This document shows, piece after piece, positions 46,692-55,882 of a stretch of 64,000 nt of DNA. Position 1 is the stretch's first letter. Every line of letters starts with the position of its first letter. The notes beneath the pieces were generated by a model. It saw only the letters and a list, made by a program, of their open reading frames with translations, was not told where the DNA came from and did not search any database. Origin of the DNA: Salinicola lusitanus (GTDB lineage Bacteria; Pseudomonadota; Gammaproteobacteria; Pseudomonadales; Halomonadaceae); the NCBI RefSeq assembly GCF_003206045.1, contig NZ_PZJM01000003.1, positions 340,303-404,302 of the forward strand, in the 5' to 3' direction. Both the position numbers and the translations under genes were made by a program.

Positions 46692-47270
46692 TTGGAACTG
46701 AAAGACATCGCCAAAGAGCAATTTTGCGAAGCGGCAGATGTGCTGGCTCGCTTCAGTCAGGATGAAACCCAACTGGAGGCCGTCACGCAAGCGGCGGAGC
46801 TGTTGGCGGCACGCTTCAAAGCCGGTGGAAAAGTGCTCGCCTGCGGCAATGGCGGTTCACACTGCGACGCCATGCATTTCGCCGAAGAACTCACCGGGCG
46901 CTTTCGGGAGAATCGCCGGGGCTTGCCGGCCATCGCCATTTCCGACCCGAGCCATCTCTCCTGCGTCGCCAACGACTTCGGCTATGAGCACGTCTTCTCG
47001 CGCTATGTCGAAGCGGTCGGCATGGAAGGCGATGTACTCTTCGGGCTTTCGACCTCCGGCAACTCCGCCACCATCATCAGAGCCGTCGAAGCGGCCCGAG
47101 CGAAGAAGATGCTCGTCATTCTACTGACCGGCAAGGATGGCGGCAGATTGGCGGGTCTGGCGGACGTGGAGATTCGTGTGCCCCACTTTGGCTACGCCGA
47201 CCGGATTCAGGAGATCCATATCAAGGTGATCCACACCATCATTTTGATGGTCGAGAAACTGTTGGAGTGA
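46692..47270 (+). CDS. gmhA: D-sedoheptulose 7-phosphate isomerase
   Basis: First step of ADP-heptose synthesis for the LPS core: converts sedoheptulose 7-phosphate to heptose 7-phosphate. The 192-residue SIS-domain protein matches GmhA throughout, with [42 protein letters not shown] and the C-terminal [22 protein letters not shown] start at 46692 gives exactly the usual length and is preceded by AGAGGA. It stands apart from other LPS genes here. Confidence 0.96.
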   Translation: MELKDIAKEQFCEAADVLARFSQDETQLEAVTQAAELLAARFKAGGKVLACGNGGSHCDAMHFAEELTGRFRENRRGLPAIAISDPSHLSCVANDFGYEHVFSRYVEAVGMEGDVLFGLSTSGNSATIIRAVEAARAKKMLVILLTGKDGGRLAGLADVEIRVPHFGYADRIQEIHIKVIHTIILMVEKLLE

Positions 47271-47327
47271 GAGGCGAGACCGCTCCCCATTCGCTCGCCA
47301 CGACCAGGTCGACAACGGCATCAAGCG

Positions 47328-48254
47328 TCAGCCGCGTGAGACGGTGACGATCCCGGCCAACAGCATGGCCCCGCCGACCAGAAAACTGACGGTCAACGGT
47401 TCATCAAGCAGTAGTGCGCCAAACATCACCCCGAAGATGGGCGACAGAAACGAGAACACCCCCAGCTGCGATGCCCAGTACCGGCGCAGTAGCGCGAACC
47501 ACAGCAGCAGGGCCGCGCAGGAGATCACCAGCGTCTGGAAGGCCAGGCTGGTAACGGCGATCCAGCTGAATCGTATCGCCGCGAGATCGCCGCTGAACAG
47601 CGCCACCGGCAACAACAGCACGCCCGCGGTCAGCAGTTGATAACCTTGGGTCTGCAGCGGCGGCGCCTCCGACAGCGAGGTACGCCGCAGCACCAACGTC
47701 GTGGCCGCCCAACTCATGCCCGCCAGCAGCCCGAAGATATCCCCCACCAACATGGCACCCGCATTCGCGCCCTCGCCGCTGGGCGCCATGGCGAGCACCA
47801 GGCCCGCAAAGGCCAGCGCCATGCCCCACCACTGGCGCTTGGCCAGCTGTTCTCCAGGTACCAGGAAATGCAGCCCCAGGCCTGCGAATACCGGCGCGGT
47901 ATACAGGAAGACCGACATGTGAGATGCGGTGGTGTAGTGGAGCCCCAACGCCACGAACACGAACTCGAAGGTAAAGCCCAGACCAACCAGTATCCCCGGC
48001 CCGAGGCCCGCCACGAAATCACGCCACTGGATGCCTCGCAGGGCCGCCAGCCCCCATATGAGAATGGCCGCCAGCATCGAACGCAGCGCGATCTGAGTCA
48101 GCGGCGCAATGTCCGCCGCTGCCGATTTGATCGCCACCTGCTGCAGGCCCAGCGCCACACAGAACAGCACCATGCCCGCACCGGCCGGCACATCGATGGC
48201 ACGACGCGTCGGTAACGCCGTTGCGGCTGTGGATGATGCGGAAGAACAAGACAT
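47328..48254 (-). CDS. EamA/DMT family transporter
   Basis: A 308-residue inner-membrane protein with ten predicted transmembrane helices in two EamA repeats (first ending near FLVPGEQLAKRQWWGMALAFAGL, second with FSFLSPIFGVMFGALLLDEPLT). Substrates of this superfamily are diverse. GGGAGAGG precedes ATG 48254. It is divergent from a LysR gene that may regulate it. Confidence 0.9.
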   Translation of the reverse strand: MSCSSASSTAATALPTRRAIDVPAGAGMVLFCVALGLQQVAIKSAAADIAPLTQIALRSMLAAILIWGLAALRGIQWRDFVAGLGPGILVGLGFTFEFVFVALGLHYTTASHMSVFLYTAPVFAGLGLHFLVPGEQLAKRQWWGMALAFAGLVLAMAPSGEGANAGAMLVGDIFGLLAGMSWAATTLVLRRTSLSEAPPLQTQGYQLLTAGVLLLPVALFSGDLAAIRFSWIAVTSLAFQTLVISCAALLLWFALLRRYWASQLGVFSFLSPIFGVMFGALLLDEPLTVSFLVGGAMLLAGIVTVSRG

Positions 48255-48404
48255 GGGGCCTCTCCCTCGGTACGGCTCACACAGGCATCGGCGATATCTG
48301 CACCGCGCCTGGAAAGCCGATGAATCAGGTAGGGAAGTGGACCATTTGCCGCCTGGGCCGCCAAGCGATTATCTTGCAGGGCCAGACTCAGGAAAACTCA
48401 ACTC

Positions 48405-49355
48405 ATGAAGATCGAACGCCTGCCTCTCAATGGCCTGCGTGCCTTTGCAGCAGCCTCTCGCGAGGGCAGCTTCAAGGTGGCGGCAGACCGACTTGGAGTC
48501 ACGCCTGGGGCGGTCAGCCGTCAGATCAAGCAGCTCGAGGAGCGTCTGGCGGTGACGCTGTTCGAGCGCCATGCCAACGGTGTCAGAACCACGGCCGCCG
48601 GAAGACGCCTCGCCGAGGATGTCGATGCCGGTTTGGCCCGTATCGCGGCCGGCATGGAAGCGATCGCCAATATCACGCCTGACATCACTCGCCTGCTGCT
48701 CAGCGCACCGCCCTCTTTCACCCAGCTGTGGCTGCTGCCACGGTTGGCCGATTTCGAACTCCGTCATCGCCAACTGGAGATTTCGATCGACGCCAGCCAG
48801 GCGCTCAGCGAACCCAGTTGGCACGATACGGACGCCCGTCTGGCGCTGCGCTACGGCCGGCCTCCCTGGCCCGGCGTCAGTACGCTGCCACTGTTCGGGG
48901 ATGTACTGGTCCCGGTCTGCTCGCCGACATTGCTCGACCACCGGCCCATCGAACAGCCACACGACCTGCTGGCACACACCTTGTTCGATGTCTGCTGGTC
49001 GACGTCGGGGAGTGGCGGCTTTCCGAACTGGAGAGACTGGTTTGCCGCGGCGGGCCTGGCCGGGCAGCCGCTTCCAACCTTGCGTCACTACTCGCTGTAT
49101 GGCCTCGCTCTGGATCAGGTCATCGCCGGTCGCGGCCTGATCCTCGCCAGCCTGCCGGTGGTCGCGGATCGCCTGGTCAGCGGCATCCTGACCTGCCCGT
49201 TCGGCGATCGATGGATGCTGCCGTCTCCGTTCCGGTATGAGCTGGTCATTCCCGACAACGGCAAGCCACCGGAAGGTATTCGCGAGTTCATCGACTGGCT
49301 GCTCGACGAGGCCCGTCAGTTCAGCCTGACCACCCCCGGCATGCCGGAGCCGTAA
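48405..49355 (+). CDS. LysR family transcriptional regulator (GcvA-like)
   Basis: A 316-residue LysR regulator opening LPLNGLRAFAAASREGSFKVAADRLGVTPGAVSRQIKQLE, which is very like GcvA and AmpR-type regulators, with an effector domain from about residue 95. AGGAAAAC lies before ATG 48405. Divergent from the EamA transporter gene, about 150 bp away. Confidence 0.92.
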   Translation: MKIERLPLNGLRAFAAASREGSFKVAADRLGVTPGAVSRQIKQLEERLAVTLFERHANGVRTTAAGRRLAEDVDAGLARIAAGMEAIANITPDITRLLLSAPPSFTQLWLLPRLADFELRHRQLEISIDASQALSEPSWHDTDARLALRYGRPPWPGVSTLPLFGDVLVPVCSPTLLDHRPIEQPHDLLAHTLFDVCWSTSGSGGFPNWRDWFAAAGLAGQPLPTLRHYSLYGLALDQVIAGRGLILASLPVVADRLVSGILTCPFGDRWMLPSPFRYELVIPDNGKPPEGIREFIDWLLDEARQFSLTTPGMPEP

Positions 49356-49618
49356 GTCACCTGTATGCGCTTGGTGGCTTGCACCGGCCACGCCTGCCTC
49401 GCCCAAGGTTTGAGCTTCGGGGTACAGGCTGGGTTTCTCGATCCGGCGGGCGGCCAGGGACGTCCTGGTATCGCGCTCGAGTGCGAACAGGCGATAGAGC
49501 ACACGCGATACCACGAGGTTACCGCATGAACCGGAAATGACGAGGAACGGCGGGAAAGAGAGCGTCTCGAATATCGCTGCATGTCGGCAGCTCGCGAGAG
49601 AAGTCGTCGACGAGGAAC

Positions 49619-49695
49619 TGGCGCCCGAAGCAGGACTCGAACCTGCAACCCACGGCTTCGAAGGCCGGTACTCTATCCAATTGAGCTATTCGGGC
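49619..49695 (-). tRNA. tRNA-Arg (anticodon TCG)
   Basis: A 77-nt cloverleaf on the minus strand: acceptor GCCCGAA pairing with TTCGGGC, discriminator G, encoded CCA, D-arm GCTC...GAGT (G10-U25 wobble), anticodon loop CTTCGAA giving anticodon TCG, and T-arm GCAGG-TTCGAGT-CCTGC. The top anticodon-stem pair reads C27-U43, a mismatch that leaves four good pairs. Decodes CGA. Confidence 0.95.
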
Positions 49696-49719
49696 GCACG
49701 GCGCAGAAGATAACATTGC

Positions 49720-49753
49720 TCGGGCCTCCGATGCGAGTGCGACGGAGGCCCGA
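49720..49753 (-). terminator. Hairpin between zinT and tRNA-Arg
   Basis: Perfect 11-bp inverted repeat TCGGGCCTCCG (49720-49730) and CGGAGGCCCGA (49743-49753) with a 12-nt loop, downstream of zinT on the minus strand. Confidence 0.7.
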
Positions 49754-49844
49754 ATCGGCGATTAGGCTTTGTCTGAAAAGTCGGCGAGCGAAGAACCGGT
49801 TTTTAACGCAATGGGGTTGAGCGCAGCCAGTCTTCGGACAGCGC

Positions 49845-50516
49845 TTAGTGCGCCATCATCTCTTCGGCGATCTCCTTGCCGCTCAGGTCGGAGGGGTAGT
49901 AGGTCGGCCAGTTGGTGACCTCCTCGAGCAGTGCTTCTCGGTCGTCACCCATGTAGAGGTGGTAGTGGTCCGCATCGTTGGGCGCGATGGTGTGGTCGCT
50001 GAACTGGAAGTATTTCGGCGCTTCCTCGTCGCCGGCTTCTCGCTCGAAGATATAGCGCACGCCTCGATTGCCGGCTTCATAGGTCAGGATCTCATAGCCG
50101 TCGTAGACGTACTCGCCAGTATGCGCCTCGTCCCCTTCGTAGAAGGTGACATCGTCGCCGTCGATGACGATCCGATTCACGTCGGTCTGATAGCCCTTCT
50201 CGTAGTAGGCCTTGTATTCGGCCGCCGTCTTGTCGCCATGCGCTGCCTTGTGAGCGAACACCGGGTCGAGGGTGCCGTCCTGCAGGTAGGGATAGACGGA
50301 CTGCCAGTCCCCTTCCCAGTCGGAGAGCTGTCGATCCTCGACCTGGCCGTCGTCGAAGTAGCCGGCGTTGACGTCCTTGTCCTGGCCGTGGTCATGGGCA
50401 TGCTCGTGGTCATGGCCATGATCGTGGTCGTGATCCGCCATGACCGCGGAATAGCTCCCCATCGCCAATACGCCGACGACCACCACACCCGCGCTATGCG
50501 CTGACAACAATTTCAT
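49845..50516 (-). CDS. zinT: Periplasmic zinc/cadmium-binding protein ZinT
   Basis: A 223-residue exported protein of the ZinT (YodA) family, which binds zinc in the periplasm and helps deliver it to ZnuABC under zinc limitation. It has a signal peptide (first about 27 residues), then a His/Asp-rich segment (DHDHDHGHDHEHAHDHG) and the conserved lipocalin-like ZinT domain with LSDWEGDWQSVYPYLQDG, GDDVTFYEG, and HYHLYMGDD. A Zur-type operator lies 53 bp upstream, so induction by zinc starvation is expected. Confidence 0.96.
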   Translation of the reverse strand: MKLLSAHSAGVVVVGVLAMGSYSAVMADHDHDHGHDHEHAHDHGQDKDVNAGYFDDGQVEDRQLSDWEGDWQSVYPYLQDGTLDPVFAHKAAHGDKTAAEYKAYYEKGYQTDVNRIVIDGDDVTFYEGDEAHTGEYVYDGYEILTYEAGNRGVRYIFEREAGDEEAPKYFQFSDHTIAPNDADHYHLYMGDDREALLEEVTNWPTYYPSDLSGKEIAEEMMAH

Positions 50517-50569
50517 GAAGTGACTCTCTCTTGTGAACAGACGAAGATCGAAACGCCATTGAACAATAC

Positions 50570-50582
50570 GTTATATCATAAC
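50570..50582 (-). promoter_or_regulatory. Zur box upstream of zinT
   Basis: GTTATATCATAAC matches the core of the gammaproteobacterial Zur consensus GTTATANTATAAC at 12 of 13 positions and is palindromic with 5-bp arms. It lies 53 bp upstream of the zinT ATG. Confidence 0.8.
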
Positions 50583-50712
50583 ACTACATAAAATATGACG
50601 AACGCTTGCAGACGGCGCCGCCAGAGAGGATGCGTGACGCATGGGGTTCGGCGCTGGCCTCGCGTCGGTCGCTATCCCTGGCGCGAGGCGCGCTGGCAGA
50701 CAGCGGACGGGA

Positions 50713-51519
50713 TCAGACGTAGCTGACGCCGAAGGCCCGTCGGTCGAGCAGCCGCTGCATGGCGGCATTGGGCTTTTCGATCTTGTGATAGAAGCGGCTT
50801 GCGGCGTAGCTTTCGTTGAAGGCGTCGAAGTAGTCGTCGAGCACGTTGGCGGCGACGGCGTCGCCGGTCTTGCGCAGCAGCTCGGCAGCGACCTCGGCGG
50901 TGCAGAGATGCGCGGCCGAGGCCGGCTTGCGAAGCCGATAGCGGGTCAGACGATCCGTATGGAGCGGTAGCACCGGCAGGTTTTCCAGATACGGGCTCTT
51001 GCGGAAGATGCGCCGCGCCTGACGCCAGGTCCCGTCGATCAGGATGAACACGGGGATGAAGCCGTCCTGCTTGGCGCCGATCACCGCCCGCTCGTCGACC
51101 ACGCGATGCTGATAGTCGGGCTGGTCGTCGGGGAAGACCACGAACGGCACGTAGCGCCGATCCGCCAGCAACTCGAGCAGGCGCGCCTCCGGGGCGGTGC
51201 GATACCAGGTGAAGGTCTCGGTCTGCGGCAATACGTCGGCGATCAAGCGACCGGTATTAGTGGGCTTGTTGTGCTCGTAGGGATGAGTCAGCAGCCATAC
51301 CTGGGCGTCGCTGGTCGCCGTCACCCGGTAGGGGCAGAGGCAATTGAGCGCTGGCAGACGACAGCCCTCGCAGCGCTCGACGAAGCTGCCGCGGGCCTTG
51401 AACTCGCGACGCGGCGGGAGCCCTTCTCCGGCCGCCGGTTCACGACGGGAGGCGGCGTTCGGCGCGTCATTCTCGCTCGGCGACCGATTGTCGGTCGTCA
51501 GGTCGGCATCGTTACGCAT
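50713..51519 (-). CDS. DTW-domain tRNA-uridine aminocarboxypropyltransferase
   Basis: A 268-residue DTW-domain protein, a SAM-using enzyme family that makes acp3U in tRNA (TapT at U47 in E. coli). Visible are the N-terminal cysteine cluster CEGCRLPALNCLCPY, the WLLTHPYEHNKPTNTGRL block and the family DxTW motif as DGTW in LIDGTWRQARR. The first 45 residues are a low-complexity extension, so the start (ATG 51519) is less sure than the domain. Confidence 0.88.
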   Translation of the reverse strand: MRNDADLTTDNRSPSENDAPNAASRREPAAGEGLPPRREFKARGSFVERCEGCRLPALNCLCPYRVTATSDAQVWLLTHPYEHNKPTNTGRLIADVLPQTETFTWYRTAPEARLLELLADRRYVPFVVFPDDQPDYQHRVVDERAVIGAKQDGFIPVFILIDGTWRQARRIFRKSPYLENLPVLPLHTDRLTRYRLRKPASAAHLCTAEVAAELLRKTGDAVAANVLDDYFDAFNESYAASRFYHKIEKPNAAMQRLLDRRAFGVSYV

Positions 51520-51618
51520 GGCTCGGCGGTCTCTGCACAAAAAAGCGGGGCGCGCATTCTAGCACTTCGCCCCGCTGGCTCGGACCCGCAATCGAGGAAA
51601 GATCTGTATCAATCCCTC

Positions 51619-51668
51619 AGAGGGTTTCTACAAAATCCCTGCGCTCGGCGGATTTGTAAACACCCTCT
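51619..51668 (-). terminator. Imperfect hairpin after the BASS gene
   Basis: AGAGGGT (51619-51625) pairs with ACCCTCT (51662-51668), and the stem continues imperfectly through TACAAAATCC and GGATTTGTA. It overlaps the last bases of the BASS gene. No clear T tract. Confidence 0.4.
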
Positions 51669-52621
51669 CAACGGCCGAGGCTCTCGCTCGTCTTGCCCGA
51701 CTCACCGTGGGCGGGCACGCCGCGCTGTTTCCAGTATCCCGCCAGCACCGAGCCGGAGACATTGTGCCAGACCGAGAACAGCGCCCCTGGCAGTGCCGCA
51801 CCGGCGGTGAAGAACTGGTTGGCGAGGGTGACCGCCAGGCCGGAATTCTGCAGTCCCACCTCGAAGGCGATGGTGCGCGCGGTGCGGATATCGAAGCCCA
51901 GCGCGCGGCTCAGCCAGTAGCCACCGGCGAGGCCGATGCTGTTGTGGGCGATGACGGCGATCGCCACGATCGGCCCCAGCGTTGCCAGGTTGCCGGCGTT
52001 GAGCGCGACCACGATGGCGATGATCAGCACGATGGCGGCCATGGCCAGCGTCGCCAGGGCCGATTCGATCTTGCGGATCCGTGCCCCCAGCAGATGGTGG
52101 ACGACGACCCCCAGCGCGATCGGCGCGATCACCAGTTGCGCGATGCTCATCAGCATGCCCAGAACCGGCACGTCGATGGTCTGGCCGACCAGCAGCCAGG
52201 TGATGAACGGCGTGGCGACGACCGAGATCACGGTGGAAACCATGGTCATCGAGACCGACAGCGCCACGTGGCCGCCGGCGAGCCAGGTCATCACGTTGGA
52301 GGAGGTGCCCCCGGCGGTGGCGCCGACCAGAATCATCCCGGTGGTCAGCTCCGGGCTCAGGCCCAGCACGCGGGACACCAGCAGCGCGGCCACCGGCATG
52401 ATCAGGAACTGCAGCACCACGCCGACGGCGATCGGCTTGGGCGCCTTGATCACGCGGGCAAAATCCTCGCGGGTCAGGGTCAGGCCCATGGCGAACATGA
52501 TCACCACCAGCAGCGTCTTGATATCCGCTTTCAACCCGACGAATAGCTGCGGCTCGAAAGCGGCGATGACGGCCAGCAAGACGGCCCAGACCGGGAACAA
52601 CCGGTTGATGCGTTCAAACAT
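51668..52621 (-). CDS. Bile acid:sodium symporter (BASS) family transporter
   Basis: A 317-residue inner-membrane Na+-coupled carrier with ten transmembrane helices. Family markers are VGATAGGTSSNVMTWLAGG and the FEVGLQNSGLAVTLA block near the C-terminus. Bacterial members often carry pantoate, pyruvate or other organic anions; substrate unknown here. ATG 52621 has AGGA upstream; the in-frame 52663 start adds 14 residues. Confidence 0.92.
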   Translation of the reverse strand: MFERINRLFPVWAVLLAVIAAFEPQLFVGLKADIKTLLVVIMFAMGLTLTREDFARVIKAPKPIAVGVVLQFLIMPVAALLVSRVLGLSPELTTGMILVGATAGGTSSNVMTWLAGGHVALSVSMTMVSTVISVVATPFITWLLVGQTIDVPVLGMLMSIAQLVIAPIALGVVVHHLLGARIRKIESALATLAMAAIVLIIAIVVALNAGNLATLGPIVAIAVIAHNSIGLAGGYWLSRALGFDIRTARTIAFEVGLQNSGLAVTLANQFFTAGAALPGALFSVWHNVSGSVLAGYWKQRGVPAHGESGKTSESLGR

Positions 52622-52826
52622 GATGATGTGTCCTAGCGATGGTGTGACTCGCCGATGGGGCAAGCCGGGGCCGCTCGAGCGGCTCTGTCGGGATCGATAC
52701 GAAAAAAAGCCACGGTTCCGATATCGACCGGGCGCGCTATTCTGCCGTACCGCGAGCCGCGACTAAATAGGCAAAAGGCGGCAGATGCCGGGGTTTCCCG
52801 CCCCCGGTCGGCAAGTCGACGGGGAT

Positions 52827-53555
52827 TCAGTCGCCGAAACCGCCCTGCTCTCGCCACCGTGCCGCCAGCGCCGGCACGCCCTGGCTGGCCGGTTCCGCAA
52901 CGGGGCTGACGCCGGGCGGCGCCAGGTCGCGGGCGTGGGGATCGACCAGCCAGCACGGCGCCTCCAGCGGGGCCTGTTCCAGCAGCAGCGCCGCCGGCAT
53001 CACTGCCAGCGAGGTGCCGACCACCAGCAGCGCATCGGCCTCGGCGACGATATCGCAGGCTTCGGCGTAGCGCGGCACCGCCTCGCCGAACCAGACCACG
53101 TCCGGGCGCAACTGGCTGCCCTTGTCGCACAGATCGCCGATTGCGATGGTGCCTCGGGGCGAGATCTCCTCCACCGGATAGCGCAGATTGGCATCGACGG
53201 ACGAGCGCGCCAACCGAATCTCGCCGTGCAGGTGCAGTACGTGGCGGGAACCGGCGCGCTCGTGCAGGTCGTCGATATTCTGGGTGACCACGCTGACCCG
53301 AAACCCGGCCGCCTCGAGCTCGGCCAGTGCCAGGTGGGCGGCGTTGGGGCGCGCCTGGCGGGTCTGCTCGCGGCGCTCGTCGTAGAAGCGCAGCACGGTC
53401 TCCGGGTCACGCGCCCAGGCTTCGGGCGTTGCCACATCCTCGACACGATGGTTTTCCCACAGGCCGTCGCCATCGCGGAAGGTCCTGAGGCCGCTCTCGG
53501 CGCTGATGCCGGCACCGGTCAGTACCACCAGATGGGGTTTGGTGTGATCACTCAT
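52827..53555 (-). CDS. cobB: NAD-dependent protein deacylase, sirtuin family (CobB-like)
   Basis: A 242-residue class III sirtuin that removes acetyl or succinyl groups from lysines using NAD+. It has GAGISAESGLRTFRD, TQNIDDLHERAG, catalytic His in LHLHGEI and the FYDERR motif whose Tyr and Arg favour succinyl/malonyl lysine. The four zinc cysteines expected between LHGEI and VVWFGE are missing; only one Cys remains there. ATG 53555 is at the first strand. Confidence 0.92.
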   Translation of the reverse strand: MSDHTKPHLVVLTGAGISAESGLRTFRDGDGLWENHRVEDVATPEAWARDPETVLRFYDERREQTRQARPNAAHLALAELEAAGFRVSVVTQNIDDLHERAGSRHVLHLHGEIRLARSSVDANLRYPVEEISPRGTIAIGDLCDKGSQLRPDVVWFGEAVPRYAEACDIVAEADALLVVGTSLAVMPAALLLEQAPLEAPCWLVDPHARDLAPPGVSPVAEPASQGVPALAARWREQGGFGD

Positions 53556-53736
53556 GACGCCATACGCCTCCCTTCGGGCTGGAACTTCAGCGAGGCTAGC
53601 ATGGGCTGGCGCCGCGGACATCCGCCGCCGGCAAAAGCCACGCGGCCCTCGCTCCTGGGCAGCGGTCGACGGTCCCCTTGAGATACCCCGGCCCAGCCCC
53701 GACAATAGCGACCCGTTCCGCTTTGCGAGCCGTTTC

Positions 53737-54555
53737 ATGACCGCGACACTTGCCACGACCGCGCGCCCGGCGCCGCTGGCGGTGATCTACCGCGATGCGC
53801 GGCTGATCGCCGTGGCCAAACCGCCGGGGATGCTGGTGCATCGCACGGCGCTGGCCCGCGGCGAGACCCGGTTCGTGATGCAGACGCTGCGCGACCAGCT
53901 CGGCCAGCACGTCTATCCGGTCCACCGGCTGGACCGACCCACCGGTGGCGTACTGCTGTTCGCGCTGGACAGCGAGGCAGCCGCGGCGCTGACGCGCTCC
54001 TTCACCGAGCAGCAGGTGACCAAGCGCTATCTGGCCGTGGTTCGCGGCTGGGGGCCGGAAGCGATCAGCGTCGACGCCCCGCTGCGTGAGGAGGACGGTA
54101 TCCGACCCAAGGCGGAGATGCCGGCGCAGGCGGCGCTGACCCATTTCCGGCGCCTGGCGACGGCAGAACTTCCGGTGGCGATCGACCGCTATCCGCAGTC
54201 GCGCTACTCGCTGATGGAAGCGCGGCCGGAAACGGGGCGTCGCCACCAGATCCGTCGCCATCTGGCCCGCTGCGGTCACCCGATCATCAACGACGCCAAG
54301 CACGGCAAGGGCATCCACAACCGCTACTTCCGCGATCACCTGGATTGTCCGCATCTGCTGCTGTCCAGCGTACAATTGACGCTGACACATCCGTTCGAGG
54401 GTCGCCGACTGACGCTGGAAGCGGCTCCCGACGACCATTTCTCCGCCCTGCTCATCCGGTTCGGCTGGCAGGCGCACCTGACACGAAACGACGCCCGGTG
54501 GCAGACGCCCGGCGAAAGCATGACGCCAGCCGAACCGAGCGATGCCCTTTCATGA
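53737..54555 (+). CDS. truC: tRNA pseudouridine(65) synthase TruC
   Basis: RluA-family pseudouridine synthase, 272 residues, without an S4 domain. The catalytic motif is VHRLDRPTGGVLLF with the active Asp, followed by GRRHQIRRHLARCGHPIINDAKHG, which is typical of TruC. It modifies U65 in certain tRNAs. The gene is followed by tcdA with 10 bp between. Confidence 0.93.
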   Translation: MTATLATTARPAPLAVIYRDARLIAVAKPPGMLVHRTALARGETRFVMQTLRDQLGQHVYPVHRLDRPTGGVLLFALDSEAAAALTRSFTEQQVTKRYLAVVRGWGPEAISVDAPLREEDGIRPKAEMPAQAALTHFRRLATAELPVAIDRYPQSRYSLMEARPETGRRHQIRRHLARCGHPIINDAKHGKGIHNRYFRDHLDCPHLLLSSVQLTLTHPFEGRRLTLEAAPDDHFSALLIRFGWQAHLTRNDARWQTPGESMTPAEPSDALS

Positions 54556-54565
54556 TCGAGATCCC

Positions 54566-55498
54566 ATGAGCGACGACGCCAAGACTCTTCAGGACGCCCC
54601 CGAATCCGGCGACGACGGCCTGCGTGACGACTACGATTTCCGCTTCGGCGGTATTCGGCGCCTCTACGGCACCCGTGCGGCCAGCGCCTTTCGTCGCGCC
54701 CACGTGGTGGTGATCGGCGTGGGCGGTGTCGGCAGCTGGAGTGCCGAGGCGCTGGCGCGCTCCGGTATCGGCAAGCTCACCCTGATCGACCTGGACGATG
54801 TCTGCGTCTCCAACGTCAATCGCCAGCTCCACGCCCTGGACGGCCAGATCGGCAAGCCCAAGGTGGCGGTGCTGGCCGAGCGCTGCCGCGCGATCTGGCC
54901 GGGCATCGAGGTGGTCGCCGATGAAGCCTTCATCACCCCGACCAACCTCGCCGAACGCATCCCCGCCGATGCCGACCACGTGATCGACGCCATCGACCAC
55001 GTCGGTGCCAAGGCGGCGCTGATCCACTACTGCAACCGCCACAAGCTGCCGATCACCGTGACCGGCGGCGCCGGCGGCCAGAGCGATCCGACCCGCGTGC
55101 GGGTCGCCGATCTCACCCGTACCGAACACGACCCGCTGCTGGCCAAGGTGCGCTCGAAGCTGCGCCGGGATTTCGGCTTCTCGCGCAATCCCAAGCGTCG
55201 CTTCGGCGTCGAGTGCGTCTATTCGGACGAGCAGCTCGTCTATCCCGGCGAGGATGGCGAGGTCTGCCTGCAGAAGCCTGCACCGGGCGAGTCGACACGG
55301 CTCGACTGCGCCGCCGGCTTCGGCGCGGTCAGCGTGGTCACCGGCACCTTCGGCTTCGTGGCGGCCGGGCGCGTGCTGACCCGGCTCGCCGCCAGGGCGG
55401 AACGCTCTGCCGCCCCGGCGGAGGCGCCAGCGTCGACGGAGACGACCCGCACATCGGCAGAACCGTCAATCGACACCCAGGAGGTCCCCCATGAGTGA
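54566..55498 (+). CDS. tcdA: tRNA threonylcarbamoyladenosine dehydratase TcdA
   Basis: E1-like (ThiF/MoeB) ATP-dependent enzyme that cyclises t6A37 to ct6A in tRNA; 310 residues. The N-terminal RFGGIRRLYG, nucleotide loop VVIGVGGVGSWSAEALARSG, DLDDVCVSNVNRQ and the ITVTGGAGGQSDPT block all match TcdA. A low-complexity C-terminal tail of about 30 residues follows. It overlaps the DUF1653 gene by 8 bp. Works downstream of TsaC, encoded at 12 kb. Confidence 0.94.
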   Translation: MSDDAKTLQDAPESGDDGLRDDYDFRFGGIRRLYGTRAASAFRRAHVVVIGVGGVGSWSAEALARSGIGKLTLIDLDDVCVSNVNRQLHALDGQIGKPKVAVLAERCRAIWPGIEVVADEAFITPTNLAERIPADADHVIDAIDHVGAKAALIHYCNRHKLPITVTGGAGGQSDPTRVRVADLTRTEHDPLLAKVRSKLRRDFGFSRNPKRRFGVECVYSDEQLVYPGEDGEVCLQKPAPGESTRLDCAAGFGAVSVVTGTFGFVAAGRVLTRLAARAERSAAPAEAPASTETTRTSAEPSIDTQEVPHE

Positions 55499-55721
55499 AC
55501 ATCACAAGCCGGTCCCGGGCATCTACCGTCACTACAAGGGCCAGCTCTACGAGGTACTCGACGTCGCCCAACACAGCGAGACCGAGGAGTGGCTGGTGGT
55601 CTATCGCGCGCTCTACGGCGACTACGGGCTGTGGGTGCGCCCGCTCGCCATGTTCTGCGAACGGGTTAGCGTCAGCGACGAACCGGTGGCACGCTTCGCG
55701 CTGGAGAAAGCATTCCGCTGA
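55491..55721 (+). CDS. DUF1653 family protein
   Basis: A 76-residue protein of the DUF1653 family, function unknown. Characteristic pattern is GIYRHYKGQLYEVL...TEEWLVVYRALYGDYGLWVRPLAMF, with invariant Tyr/Trp positions. ATG overlaps the tcdA stop (ATGAGTGA), so it is translationally coupled. Confidence 0.92.
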   Translation: MSEHHKPVPGIYRHYKGQLYEVLDVAQHSETEEWLVVYRALYGDYGLWVRPLAMFCERVSVSDEPVARFALEKAFR

Positions 55722-55882
55722 ACGCTGCCTAAAAGATGATGGTTTCCCCGCAGGAACGATTTTACGGCTGATCGATTTTCCGTATTCCCGTACAATTCGC
55801 TGCTTTCCAAGCGACGGCCCGACGATTCCACACGGTGGTAGCCACAACGGGGGCCGGCGAATCATTTCCCACGGGAGGAAGC

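Noticed and set aside
47637-48215. Plus-strand frame of 192 codons within the EamA gene
   Set aside because: Antisense shadow with Q/R/H-rich low-complexity translation.
49619-49695. tRNA-Arg as an island attachment site
   Set aside because: No repeat of its 3' end and no integrase were seen in the accessory region.
49762-49844. Possible insertion-sequence end (GGCTTTGTCTGAAAA-like sequence)
   Set aside because: No matching inverted end, target duplication or transposase remnant was found nearby.
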